Assembly: GCA_951799405.1 (NCBI GenBank)
Contig: OX637332.1
Coordinates: 17,489,001-17,553,000, forward strand
From: Agapetus fuscipes
Lineage: Eukaryota > Arthropoda > Insecta > Trichoptera > Glossosomatidae
Reading direction: 5' to 3'
Length of the DNA stretch: 64,000 nucleotides
Every line of letters begins with the position of its first letter. The stretch's first letter is position 1. Shown one piece after another: positions 55,509 to 64,000 of the stretch. Under the pieces are notes generated by a model that saw only the letters and a program-made list of their open reading frames with translations, made no database searches and was not told the DNA's origin. The position numbers and the translations under genes were made by a program.

Positions 55509-55916
55509 TCAGATAATAAATTTACGATCCCAGCAAGCACACTTCTTTATATTCAACTTGTGTTTCAAATACTCGGGTGATAAAATACGAGTATTTCCGT
55601 AAACCTCAAAAAAGTTACACCCAGTTCTGAAATATCTCCAGACAAACTTTTTTAAAATATCTACACCTTCCTCTCCACAGTATCGCAATACTTTCATTTT
55701 TTTACGACATTCGGCCGAGATAATATCGGCTATAAATTTTAATGCCAGAAGTGTGTTATAAAAAAGAAAACTGGTGAAAAAGAATAATCCGAAATAAAAT
55801 TGTGTGCACAAACATAAACACGAGAGCAGATTAAATACAACTGAGTTGATATAAAAAGTATAAAATATCTGATATGAAAAAATAATATTTTTTAAAAATA
55901 CAATAATATCCATCAA
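55509..55916 (-). other. Longest non-repeat open frame, 135 codons
   Basis: Minus-strand frame in AT-rich DNA. The first 70 residues are strongly hydrophobic (possible membrane helices, with FYINSVVFNLLSCLCLC and LFFFTSFLFYNTLLALKF). A charged region follows (AECRKKMKVLRYCGEEG) and a FRTGCNFFEVYGNTRIL segment. The layout distantly recalls the C-terminal end of insect chemoreceptors, but I cannot confirm it. No repeats and no clear splice signals. Chance is possible at this base composition. Confidence 0.25.
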
Positions 55917-56026
55917 TTTCTCAAAACTGAAACAACACGGGACTTGAATGCGTAATCAACGGTTACAATACAACTGAGCCATAAATCGACTTCCAGAAAT
56001 TATGCTTTTAAATTATGCGAAATTAG

Positions 56027-56271
56027 GTTGGTATGAGGCTGACCACCCATACTGTAAAAAATGGTTCACTTTGCCAATGTCACCCCTGTGTCAGGGAAGG
56101 TCGGCAAAAGTTGTAGAGCTTATGTTAATTTGAGGCTTGGACTTTATTTGTAAGTACACATTTAGCATTTGTAAGCGCGAACCACACGTGTTTGTTTGTG
56201 GACATACATCTGAGAGCTTTTAATAAATATATCCTTGCAACTTAGATTATAGATTATAGATGCTGCATACA
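56027..56271 (+). repeat. Rep-A, 5' tip missing
   Basis: ATTAGGTTGGTATGAGGC to TTAGATTATAGATTATAGAT. Same AACCACAC variant as 49291-49541. It starts about 12 bp inside the usual 5' end. Confidence 0.92.
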
Positions 56272-56344
56272 AATGTATGAAAAACTTCATTGAATGTTAA
56301 TCTGTGCCAATTAACACTGCAGTTTTAAGTCCTTTTTGTGAAAA

Positions 56345-56518
56345 AGACTATGATTCTGAATGAAATGACAGAAGGACCAAAAGATGTAGTGATTGATCTG
56401 CAATGCTCGCGGCTAGGGCTCTCAATTTTAAATTATTGTTTTAAATTAATGTTAAACTAATTTTATGTCCTTTTTTTCTGTTAGCTTCTATATATATATT
56501 CTGAATATATTTTTATTT
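56345..56518 (+). mobile_element. RTE-like LINE C-terminus, degraded, and 3' UTR start
   Basis: GACAGAAGGACCAAAAGATG, GATCTGCAATGCTCGCGGC and TAG near 56413 correspond to the RKKW...ICN-GG end seen at 41245 and 57968. About 105 nt then lead to Rep-A. Confidence 0.6.
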
Positions 56519-56710
56519 TTTGACTAAAAGGTTGGTATGAGGTTGATCCCCGTGCTGTTTACATTTTCGCCAATGCTACCGTGGTTTTAGGGAAGGGCAG
56601 CAGGAGTTGCAAGGTTAATGTTCATGTGAAGTTTTTTTTGTAAGTGCACATGCAGAATGTGTAAGCATTAACTTACACGTATCTTTGCAAATTTTATTAT
56701 AGGTCATAGA
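56519..56710 (+). repeat. Rep-A variant II, joined to LINE C-terminus
   Basis: TTGACTAAAAGGTTGGTATG, GATCCCCGTGCTG, GGGAAGGGCAGCAGGAGTTG, TAAGTGCACATGCAGAATG; then it skips to ATCTTTGCAAATTTTATTATAGG. Confidence 0.8.
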
Positions 56711-57709
56711 TCGGCTGCTGATACTCAACTGCACTGACTGGTACTGAAATGTACTGGTGAATGAATCATCAAAGATTTGAAAAGAAAATTTGTGACTGTC
56801 CCTGAATAATACAGGAGCAACAGATAGCAGTGAGACCAAGAGTACGTTGGTAGGAATATACTCGTAGACCTAAAGAAAATAAGCTGTAAAATGTGCAGCG
56901 CATTGTAAAGAGGTCGGGATCCAACTGGATTTATCTCGTAATCTTACTTTATCTTTTATCCTTTCAATTTGACAGCAAGTTTCCATTTTCTCCCGACTCA
57001 AATCTGTCATATTATTTTGGTATAAATGACTAATACTCGTACTCTTAAGTTTGGTACAATATTTGTACAAACGAAATCATAATGTGTTTACTTTTTACAT
57101 CCACTTTTCGAGTGAATGCTGAAAAAGAGAAAGGCAGCAGGTAATAATTATTGCGGATCGATAAAGGAGAAAACAATATTTTTAGTTTCTGATCTAAGAT
57201 AAGGTTAATAGATTAACCTTCATAATAAAATTGTTTTATAAAGAAAAATTGTCCAGCAAAATTAGGGCAGCACTTTTCCTCTTTTTAGTCATGAAGTATT
57301 TCATCAAAAATGAAAGGGAAAATTAACTAAACGCGAATTTTTACGATAGAAACGCATTTTTTTAGCTAGTTTCTTTCGAATAAAGTTTTTCATTGTAAGA
57401 ATTTTGTATTTAAATCAATCATCGATTTGATGAAACTTTCTCCCAGGTTTCATTCTGCATTTAACTTTATTGAAATTTACATGACCTGTTTTTAAATTAA
57501 ATAAGGGAAATAAACTTTTCAATGATCAAAATAGTTAATTATTCAAAATTTTAATTTTCAATTCTTGATATCTGTTGGTGTGCAACGGAAAAGCTCGCAA
57601 ATTTTGATATTAAATTTATGAATTAATCAAATATCAACTTCAAAGTTTTATACCACTCAATATGAACCCGATTGACTTTAAATCGAAAACGTAGTGCAAG
57701 GGAACTTAT
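56711..57709. other. No gene recognised
   Basis: AT-rich; the minus frames at 56615-56839 and 56870-57070 have no motif. Confidence 0.45.
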
Positions 57710-57967
57710 CTAATCTAATCTAATCTAATCTAAGCTGCAAAGATATATATTATTTAAGATTTATATTAAATGCATTCCCACAAGCAGACATGTATAATTT
57801 CGCGCTAACACATACCGCATGTGGACCTACAATATAAAAATCCAATCTCAAATGAACATAAGCTCTGCAACTCTTACCGTCCTTCCCTGAAACAGGGGTG
57901 ACATTGGCAAAGTGAACCATTTTTTACAGTATGGGTGGTCAGCCGCATACCAACCTATAAGTCAAGG
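57710..57967 (-). repeat. Rep-A, full length, joined to LINE C-terminus
   Basis: Minus strand: TTCCTTGACTTATAGGTTGG to four TTAGATTAGATTAGATTAG-type tail units (57710-57733). Confidence 0.93.
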
Positions 57968-58185
57968 AACAAACATCGCAAATTACATTTTTTAAATCAA
58001 TAAACAATAATATAAACATGGACACTAAAAAAAAACTAAATCATAAAACCAATTTCACTTTAATAAACCCTAGCCGCCAACATTACAGATCGACCGCCAT
58101 TTCTTTCTATCCTTACATACTTCTTTCATTTCCTCCAGAGTCATAACCTTCTTCATACAACCTTTTATTTTATTATGACTCTGGA
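57968..58185 (-). mobile_element. RTE-like LINE C-terminus and 3' UTR start
   Basis: Minus strand: CMKKVMTLEEMKEVCKDRKK and WRSICNVGG, then a stop near 58071 and about 104 nt to Rep-A. It aligns with CMKKGMNIEEMKVVCKDRKK in the LINE at 45909-46366, linking the two subfamilies, which differ in their 3' UTRs. Confidence 0.85.
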
Positions 58186-58461
58186 TATTCCATTCATTCA
58201 TTCAACTTAAGTATTAAATATTGCAATTCAGGCAAAAATTTACATTTAAAATGCTGCAAGTGTATTTTGTTTCAGACAAAATAATCTCATTAGTTTTTAA
58301 ATTAAAATCATGTGAGTCTGGCGTAGTTGCTACGATGAAAATATTTAAACTAATTTTAAGTTGTTCTCTACAAAACAGTTCATTTTCATTTTAAATTTTC
58401 AGAGCTAAAATCATAGAGTAACCTCGCATATTATAATACAAACTGGAGAAGATTTTTAATA

Positions 58462-58615
58462 TGTTATCTAAACTGCAAAAATACTTTACCATTTACTATT
58501 GAAAAATTAGATTAAGCGCACAATCAACCACGTGTAATTTCGCGTTTATACATGATGCATGTAACGTCATAACAAAACTGAGCTGCACTTATACTGCAAC
58601 TTTTATCAGTTTTGT
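58462..58615 (-). repeat. Rep-A, strongly diverged
   Basis: Minus strand: AATTTCGCGTTTATAC-type block, ACATGATGCATG, GCAGTTTAGATAAC tail; blocks are recognisable but mutated. Lies head-to-head with the next copy. Confidence 0.5.
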
Positions 58616-58620
58616 TTTTA

Positions 58621-58860
58621 AAAAGTATGAGACTGACCACCCATCTGGCTAAAGTCATAAATGTTTCACTTGGCTAAAGTCATACCTGTTTCAGGGAAGG
58701 TCGGCAAAAGTTGTAAGGTGTATATTCATTTGAAGTTTACATTTTAATTTGTAAGTACACATTCAGCATTTGGAAGCGCGAACTTACACGTGTCTGTATC
58801 TGGGCACGCATTTGATATGAGTTTTGAATCGTAATGTATCTTTGACAATTAAATTATAGC
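58621..58860 (+). repeat. Rep-A, with internal duplication
   Basis: AGTATGAGACTGACCACCC, then TGGCTAAAGTCATA twice, GTTTCAGGGAAGGTCGGC, GCGCGAACTTACACGTGTCTG, tail TTAAATTATAGC. Confidence 0.82.
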
Positions 58861-58949
58861 ATGTAGCGAATGGGATAAAGGAATGGGCATAATAATATAT
58901 TATTCTTTAATTAAAAGGGTCGGTCTTGCGCAAACTACATATTTTAATC

Positions 58950-59065
58950 GTTGTGAGGTTTTCCCTGCTCTCGGGGTGCGAAGGTTCTCATTTCTTGCGA
59001 AGGCTGAGTTAGCCTTGCCATTTGAATCATATCTGGGTTTTAAATAAACACTGACACGGAATGTT
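58950..59065 (-). repeat. SINE-I central fragment
   Basis: Minus strand: CCGTGTCAGTGTTTATTTA, GGCAAGGCTAACTCAGCC, TTCGCAAGAAATGAGAACC, CCGAGAGCAGGGAAAACC. Continues into a Rep-A. Confidence 0.7.
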
Positions 59066-59190
59066 AGAACATTTGAAATTTAATTTGCACACTTCATGTC
59101 TTACAAAATAAAATCCAAGCCTCAAATGAACAATTATAAGCCCCGCAACTCTTTCGTATTTAAAGAAACAGGGTGACAAAAGTGAACCTA
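59066..59190 (-). repeat. Rep-A, middle part
   Basis: Minus strand: AGGTTCACTTTTGTCACCC, GAGTTGCGGGGC, TTCATTTGAGGCTTGG, TTTTGTAAG. Both ends missing. Confidence 0.7.
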
Positions 59191-59342
59191 ATAATATATT
59201 GATAGTTGTATCCAATACCTATCAAAAACACAAAAACTTCAATCTGCCATTTAAATGCTACATAATTCAGGTTCAATTGTCTTCTTAATTTAAATGTGAG
59301 TATTTGCAGCTCAATCATCAAAACTTTATTACTAGTTTTAAT

Positions 59343-59600
59343 GTTCCTTAACTAATATGTTGGTATGAGGCTGACCCCCCCCCCCCCTCCATGCTGTAAA
59401 AACTTTGTCCACTTTTGCCTGTTTCAGGGAAGATCGGCAAAAGTTTCAGAATGTAAGATCATTTGAGATTTGGATTTTAATTTGTAAGTAAACATTCAAT
59501 ATTTGTAAAAGCGAACTTACACTTGTCTGCTTGTGGACATGTTTTTAATATGAATCGCAAATGTTAATCTATATTTGTAAATCAGATTATAGAATATATA
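59343..59600 (+). repeat. Rep-A variant II with 13-base C run
   Basis: GTTCCTTAACTAATATGTTGG to AAATCAGATTATAGAATATA. The C run at 59375-59387 sits at the CACCC position, mirroring the G run of the minus-strand copy at 25657-25896. Confidence 0.85.
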
Positions 59601-59632
59601 GATCTTTTATTATAATTTTTTAACCATTAAAG

Positions 59633-59787
59633 GCGATTCTTTTGCTGGTTCATGGGATGCCACTCGGACCTTTTTTGGTACTTTTCCGTTTCCTCTAACA
59701 TCCTTTGCCGTTAACCAAGGTGGTTCTTCCGCCTTTGATATTATTTACCTATCCAGAACAAGAGGATGCTCTATCCACATTTATCAG
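59633..59787 (+). CDS. Candidate internal exon, unrecognised
   Basis: A 155-bp open segment of balanced base composition lies between an AG acceptor (59631-59632, after TTTTTTAACCATTAA) and a consensus GTAAGT donor (59788-59793). After two phase bases it gives 51 codons with no stop, beginning DSFAGSWDATRTFFGTFPFP and ending RGCSIHIYQ. The pyrimidine tract is weak. I do not recognise the peptide; it could also be part of a decayed element. Confidence 0.33.
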
Positions 59788-59864
59788 GTAAGTTGGTGTT
59801 CAACCTCTTCCAGTCAACGCAATGATACTAAGTAGTTCATGTACATACTCATCTTCTTCTTCGT

Positions 59865-59970
59865 CTCTATAATATAAAATCAAACGAATGTATGTATGGA
59901 TGTTTGTCCTGTACGGACTCCTAAGCTACTGAACAGATTGCGATAAAACTTACATGAGTATTTTTTTACG
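59865..59970 (+). repeat. Dispersed insect repeat motif
   Basis: AATGTATGTATGGATGTTTG and CTGTACGGACTCCTAAGC followed by TACTGAACAGATTGCGATAA resemble a motif widely scattered in insect genomes, often near Helitron-like or LINE repeats. This comparison is from memory and the class is not certain. Confidence 0.4.
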
Positions 59971-60113
59971 TGCCAAGTCTTCTGTATAAAAAAATGGAGC
60001 AATAAAGTAAATGAGAGCAGAAATATGTTTTTATTTTCTCCTTGTGACTGAGAAATATTTACACTAAAAGAATGGTGCAATCACACCATACACTAGAGAG
60101 ACTTCAACAGATA

Positions 60114-60160
60114 TACTGGCCACCCCCTACAAAATGGCGGCATGATACAATAACAGTAAC
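60114..60160 (+). mobile_element. RTE-like LINE 3' tip
   Basis: ACTGGCCACCCCCTACAAAA and TGGCGGCATGATACAATAAC with AGTAAC match the end of the LINE at 46315-46360. Only about 45 bp remain. Confidence 0.65.
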
Positions 60161-60958
60161 CAGGCGAGCCACCATAAGGGGTGGCAGGGTAGGTACAGCT
60201 AGTAAAGAATAAAAATATAAAAGAAGAAAAAAATATACCGTGTAAAGTAAGAGTCAATCGCCCTCGGTCTGATGAAAAAATATCCAGAGGACTACATAGA
60301 AAACAAAAAAATACGTCTCCTGGAAAATAGCGGATTCAGAAGAATGGGGGATGCCTTCGTTCAACAAAAGAATGAAGAAGATTAAAATTGGCGAACAGAG
60401 ATGTTTATAAAACAATAATGCTGTAATGATGAAAAAAGAGAGATTCGCTTTCAAACGAACGAAAAAGAATAATATTAAAAGCAAAAAAGAATAAAAGATT
60501 ATTTTTAAGCTCTTATTTCATTTTTGGTGTATTTTTCTGTTTATGCTCAAATCTGTGTCAAAGTCCTTCATTCTTTTCAATTTTATTTTTAAAAGAGTAT
60601 CCTTTGTGAATGAAATCTATTTATTTTTGAAGGAAATGTGGCAAGTCTTACGCTTTCCTCGGAGATGGGTTTCCTTCTTCAAGAAAGAGAGTAACCTTTC
60701 AAATATAATTACAAGATTTTTCATTATTACACCAGTTACGTCTGCAGAAAATAAAGAGACGGTTATAATTGTATCAGGATGAATAAATGCGTTCGTCTTT
60801 ATTTTTTACGATGTCACATCGTCTATAAATTATTATTCTTTAGTGAACGAGACAGCCGATGAAAGACTAAGGTTTCGGTCATAAATCTACTGTATGTAAA
60901 AAGTGGATACTTTGTGATTTAATTTCAGTATTATACGCCGGGTGAAAAAAATATTATG
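60161..60958. other. No gene recognised
   Basis: AT-rich; frames at 60254-60484 (minus) and 60543-60782 (plus) have no motif. Confidence 0.45.
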
Positions 60959-61078
60959 GACTCATTTATTTAGTAGCTGTTTTTTGTGAACCACACACCA
61001 TCAACCCTTTGAGAGCTTGGGCGTCTCTGGTCAGCGCCAATTATCAAGCAAGACCCAGTTGCTGTAAGGCTGACTAAT
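60959..61078 (-). repeat. SINE-II 3' half
   Basis: Minus strand: CAGCCTTACAGCAACTGGG, TCTTGCTTGATAATTGGCGC, GACGCCCAAGCTCTCAAAGG, TGGTGTGTGGTT and CACAAAAAACAGC. Head missing. Confidence 0.78.
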
Positions 61079-61203
61079 CTTGTAATGATGTTTGCAAATC
61101 ATTGCTGGAATAAAATTATGATCTTTTTGGTGGTTTCCATAATTTGTTGAGGTGTTCATATTAACCTGCAATGAGAATTTCTTTGAACTTTATTTATGAG
61201 TTC

Positions 61204-61497
61204 TCCTCGAAAGGGTTGCATGTGACGAGAGGGACATATTTACTTTAACAGGTAAGGGGGCTGGTCTTATGCCAACCACTTCAATTTCATTTAATGTGGA
61301 CGTTTCCCAGCTCCTGAGTCGGCTGGTACTCATTTCTTGTGAAGGCTGAGTACCTAAGCCTTGCCGTTATTTTATTTTGAGTTTTGAAATATACGCTGAA
61401 ACGGGAAATCATTTCTGACACCTTCGAAAGAATTCAAATTTCAAACCCAAGCTTTCGGCATGGAAGGCAAGCATTCTACCAACTGAGCCATCGACTA
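61204..61497 (-). repeat. SINE-I, near full length
   Basis: Minus strand: GTCGATGGCTCAGTTGGTAG (A box), GGTTTGAAATTTG (degraded B box), TGTCAGAAATGATTTCCCG, body, CCCCCTTACCTGT; the 3' hairpin region is cut after CCCTTTCGAGG. Confidence 0.87.
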
Positions 61498-61590
61498 AAT
61501 GTTCAAGATCCAGTATTTTTCGTTGAGGTTGTCATCGTGCAAGGTGATGAAATAAATAATTTGGTCTCTATATTTTAAGATGAAAGATTG

Positions 61591-61606
61591 CTAATATATA
61601 TATATG
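61591..61606. repeat. TA microsatellite
   Basis: Short alternating TA run. Confidence 0.8.
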
Positions 61607-61625
61607 TCAGGCTTATTTGTTTTAA

Positions 61626-63066
61626 ATTACACATGATAAGAGAGCGCCGTTTTTGTGTGTGTCACACCTCAAGGGCCCTCTCCGATCACGGATAAGACTT
61701 TTTGAAAAGATGCGTCTTGAGAGCTCCGCAAAATATACCCATAGATTCGGAGTTCTTCACTCCGGGTGGCAGTCTGTTCCACTCCACCCGACCCGCAACA
61801 CGGAAAGCACGGTCTCCAAAATTTGTACGGATCTGACGGTGCGGCTGAACCAAATTGATTGCACCATCACCCGCGGATCTGAGTGTCTGCCTCCTCACAC
61901 CCATCTCAACAGGCGAAATCATGTCAGTCAGATAAGGTGGAGCCAAGCCATTGATGGCTTTATATACCATCAGACAAACACGGTAGACCACCCTCTCCGG
62001 GAAACGAAGCCAATGTAGTTTTTTTAACAGCGGAGTGATGTGAGCGAATTTGGATATCCCGAATATAAGCCTTGCTGCTGAATTCAACACAGATTGAAAG
62101 CGGTTGAAATGCTTCTTTGGCTGACCACTATAAAGCGTTGAGCAATAATCAATCCGAGACATCACAAACGCACTCACCAGGGTCTTAACCGCATCTGACG
62201 GAAGACACTTTCTAATTGCCTTTATTTGGCGCAGTGAAAAAAAGGAGGAAGCTATTGTGGCATCTATTTGCCTTTCCAATGTCAGGTTCCGATCCAGTAA
62301 GATTCCTAGAAGTCTCACCGAATCGGAAGGCTGGATCAGCTTACCTCCTATGGAGAGTGCTACCCCATTAACCAATAGATGGTCGCGCCTAGATGTGGCT
62401 GCCCAGAGTATCTCCGTCTTATCCATGTTCAGGATTAGGCCATTGTTCACCATCCACTCACCGACCTCCGAGATACACCCAGAGACCCTACAACTGAGGT
62501 CCTCAGTCATGTCTGGCCGACATTGAGAGTATATTTGCCAGTCATCTGCATATGAATGTGAGATGAGGCCCCATTTTTCAACAATACTCTCAATGTCAGC
62601 AGTATACAATATAAAAAGAATCGGACCCAGCACAGAGCCCTGTGGAACCCCAGAGGACAGCGAGTAGGTAGGTGAGACACTATCACAAACACGCACCGCC
62701 TGCCTGCGTTCCACCAGATAGGAGGAGAACCATGCTAAAGCCCCGCCGGTCAATCCGTACGACACCTCCAACCTCTCAATAAGAATCAGGTGACTTACTG
62801 TGTCAAAAGCCGCACTCATGTCAAGAAGCGCCAGTAAGGCCAGATCGCCACACTCTACAGCCGATATCATATCCGATACAAGCTTAAGCATACCGGTTTC
62901 TGTTGAATGATATTTCCGGTATGCCGACTGCCTCTTAGGCATTAATCTATTTGCATCTAGATACGACACCAACCGCCGGGAGACAATCCGCTCCAGCACC
63001 TTCGACAAGAATGGCAGATTTGACACAGGTCTAAAATTTGAAGGGTCACCAGGATCCAACTGGGGC
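61626..63066 (-). mobile_element. CR1/L2-like LINE, reverse transcriptase part
   Basis: Minus-strand, 5'-truncated non-LTR retrotransposon. The frame is open for 457 codons from about 63059 to TGA at 61686-61688, without any stop or shift. Motifs: FRPVSNLPFLSKVLE at residue 9, QSAYRKYHSTET around 44-55, LLDMSAAFD with catalytic Asp at about 80, GVPQGSVLGP from 137, and SYADDW with YADD at 170-173 (catalytic pair intact). Then come the thumb and C-terminal region (RVDYC-type SRIDYCSTLYSG, LHWL, EWNRLPPGV). An in-frame TAG at about 63065 marks the 5' break, just where LDPGD would start. The 3' UTR is only about 60 bp, with GTGTGAC/ACACAC and GGCGCTC. This tail matches SINE-II. The endonuclease half is missing, so it cannot move alone. 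Confidence 0.93.
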
Positions 63067-63640
63067 TAAGTTAATACTTATCCCATAAGTGGAATTGTTC
63101 CCAATTAATCTTTCATTCCCATGGCATTTTGTTTAATTAGGTACAGCAAAATATCAAAGGGTTAATCTGTAACTAGAAATTTACTCATATAATTCTTCAA
63201 ACTGTCCCGAACTTTTCTTCAGTTATTTCAGCTAAAATATCATTCATAATTTAATAGGTAAGTAGGGATGCTAACATTCAAACTATTTACCTGACATATC
63301 ATTCTTGCAATTACCACTTATTTTTTTTATTACTCTATTTAAGCTTTTATATTATTACTCTTTGAATGCTTAAGAACTTTTTTTGTGTTTTATTTCAGCA
63401 AGCTAATTAAAAATTTAATTTCAATTTTTTTCGTCATACCTACATTTCATGACTTACATTTTAAATTGCACAAACTTTTTTCTGTTATTTCGACAAGCTT
63501 TATTTACAATAACAATTTTAAAAAAACGTATTATATCTCATCAAATTCTCACAAACTTTTTTTCTTCAGCAAGCTTAGTATTAACGATTTAATTTATAAT
63601 TAAATGTATCAATATTTAAACTATGGGATATTATGTTTGG
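63067..63640. other. No gene recognised
   Basis: AT-rich; the 72-codon frame at 63385-63603 has no motif. Confidence 0.4.
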
Positions 63641-63905
63641 TGTTGAATTTGATTGGTATTTAGTGGGACTACGACTAGGCATGTGGCATGTTTTTTTTCC
63701 GGTGATTCGCGGCCCGGATCCCGCGGGCTCGGTACATTTCTCCCCTCGCCGCATGAGACGACGCGCTGTACGGCGGCCGGTACACCACTGGCCGCCATTC
63801 CGAGAGAGCGGGTGCTGCCAAGGCGAGACCCCAGAAAACAATTAAATATCTAATGTTTTTAAGGGTTTGGTGGTTTACACAGTGAAAGTCCATTGTATAT
63901 TAATT
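63641..63905 (+). repeat. GC-rich patch with Rep-F 3' end
   Basis: A sharp jump in GC content at about 63700-63830 (CGGCCCGGATCCCGCGGGCT) followed by TTAAGGGTTTGGTGGTTTAC and CAGTGAAAGTCCATTGTATA, then TAAATAAA-type repeats. The plus frame 63633-63845 is arginine-rich (RRMRRRAVRRPVHHWPPF). It could be the truncated 3' end of an unidentified LINE. The final part is shared with 39645-39686. Confidence 0.45.
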
Positions 63906-64000
63906 AAATAAACAAAGTTAAATTAAATAAATAAATAAAAGTGAACTAAAACTTTGTTTGCTTAATTAATATAAATATCTAATGCCCTCTCGGGTTCCAT

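Noticed and set aside
61653..62018. 121-codon plus frame
   Set aside because: Antisense of the well-supported LINE polymerase.

Overview
The window looks like AT-rich intergenic or intronic DNA from an insect nuclear genome. Evidence is non-LTR retrotransposon pieces, three tRNA-derived SINE families, a Tc1/mariner relic, hAT relics and MITE-like hairpins, with no prokaryotic gene organisation, rRNA or genuine tRNA gene. The exact group cannot be read from sequence alone; a hemipteran-like repeat mix is only a guess. Most long open frames are either pieces of mobile elements or chance frames in AT-rich DNA.

Four repeat families dominate. Rep-A (about 250 bp, more than 30 copies on both strands) begins near CCTTGACTTATAGGTTGG and ends in short TAGATT-type repeats. 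SINE-I has a tRNA-like head with A box TAGCTCAGTTGG and B box GGTTCGAATCC. SINE-II has head TAGTCTAGTGGTTAACAC and B box GGGTTCGAACCCC. SINE-III has a leucine/serine-type head, TGGCCGAGCGG, and B box GGTTCGATCCC. Around them lie LINE fragments: an RTE-like family with a KDRKKW C-terminus, a jockey-like relic (12.96-14.70 kb), a jockey-type 3' end (21.7-22.2 kb), and a CR1/L2-like copy with a 457-codon reverse-transcriptase frame (61.6-63.07 kb) plus a second 3' end at 10.97-11.44 kb.

The families explain each other. The 3' tail of SINE-II matches the 3' UTR of the CR1/L2-like LINE, which suggests a SINE/LINE partnership. Rep-A is joined in four places, at a similar distance, to the C-terminus of the RTE-like LINE, so Rep-A is that LINE's 3' UTR or a short element sharing it. 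Most other copies start at the same fixed 5' point.

Layout: 0-4 kb Rep-A, RTE-like LINE and degraded SINE-I; 4-6.1 kb SINE-I/SINE-II; 6.4-8.2 kb Rep-A tandem array; 9.3-11.5 kb SINEs and LINE 3' end; 13-14.7 kb jockey-like relic; 16.8-18 kb Rep-D; 19.04-19.36 kb small hAT element with perfect 8-bp target duplication; 20.9-33.3 kb scattered SINEs, SINE-III and Rep-A; 39.7-40.9 kb mariner relic beside a foldback element; 43.6-46.4 kb SINE-I, one split by a LINE; 51.6-52.5 kb Rep-D tandem; 52.6-53.6 kb hAT transposase relic; 54.7-61.5 kb Rep-A and SINE pieces; 61.6-63.07 kb CR1/L2-like LINE; GC-rich patch near the end.

Possible host gene content is slight: a candidate first coding exon with a GTAAGT donor at 53724-53857 (minus), a 155-bp open segment with splice-like ends at 59633-59787, and a candidate terminal exon at 34576-34695. 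None was recognised as a known gene.
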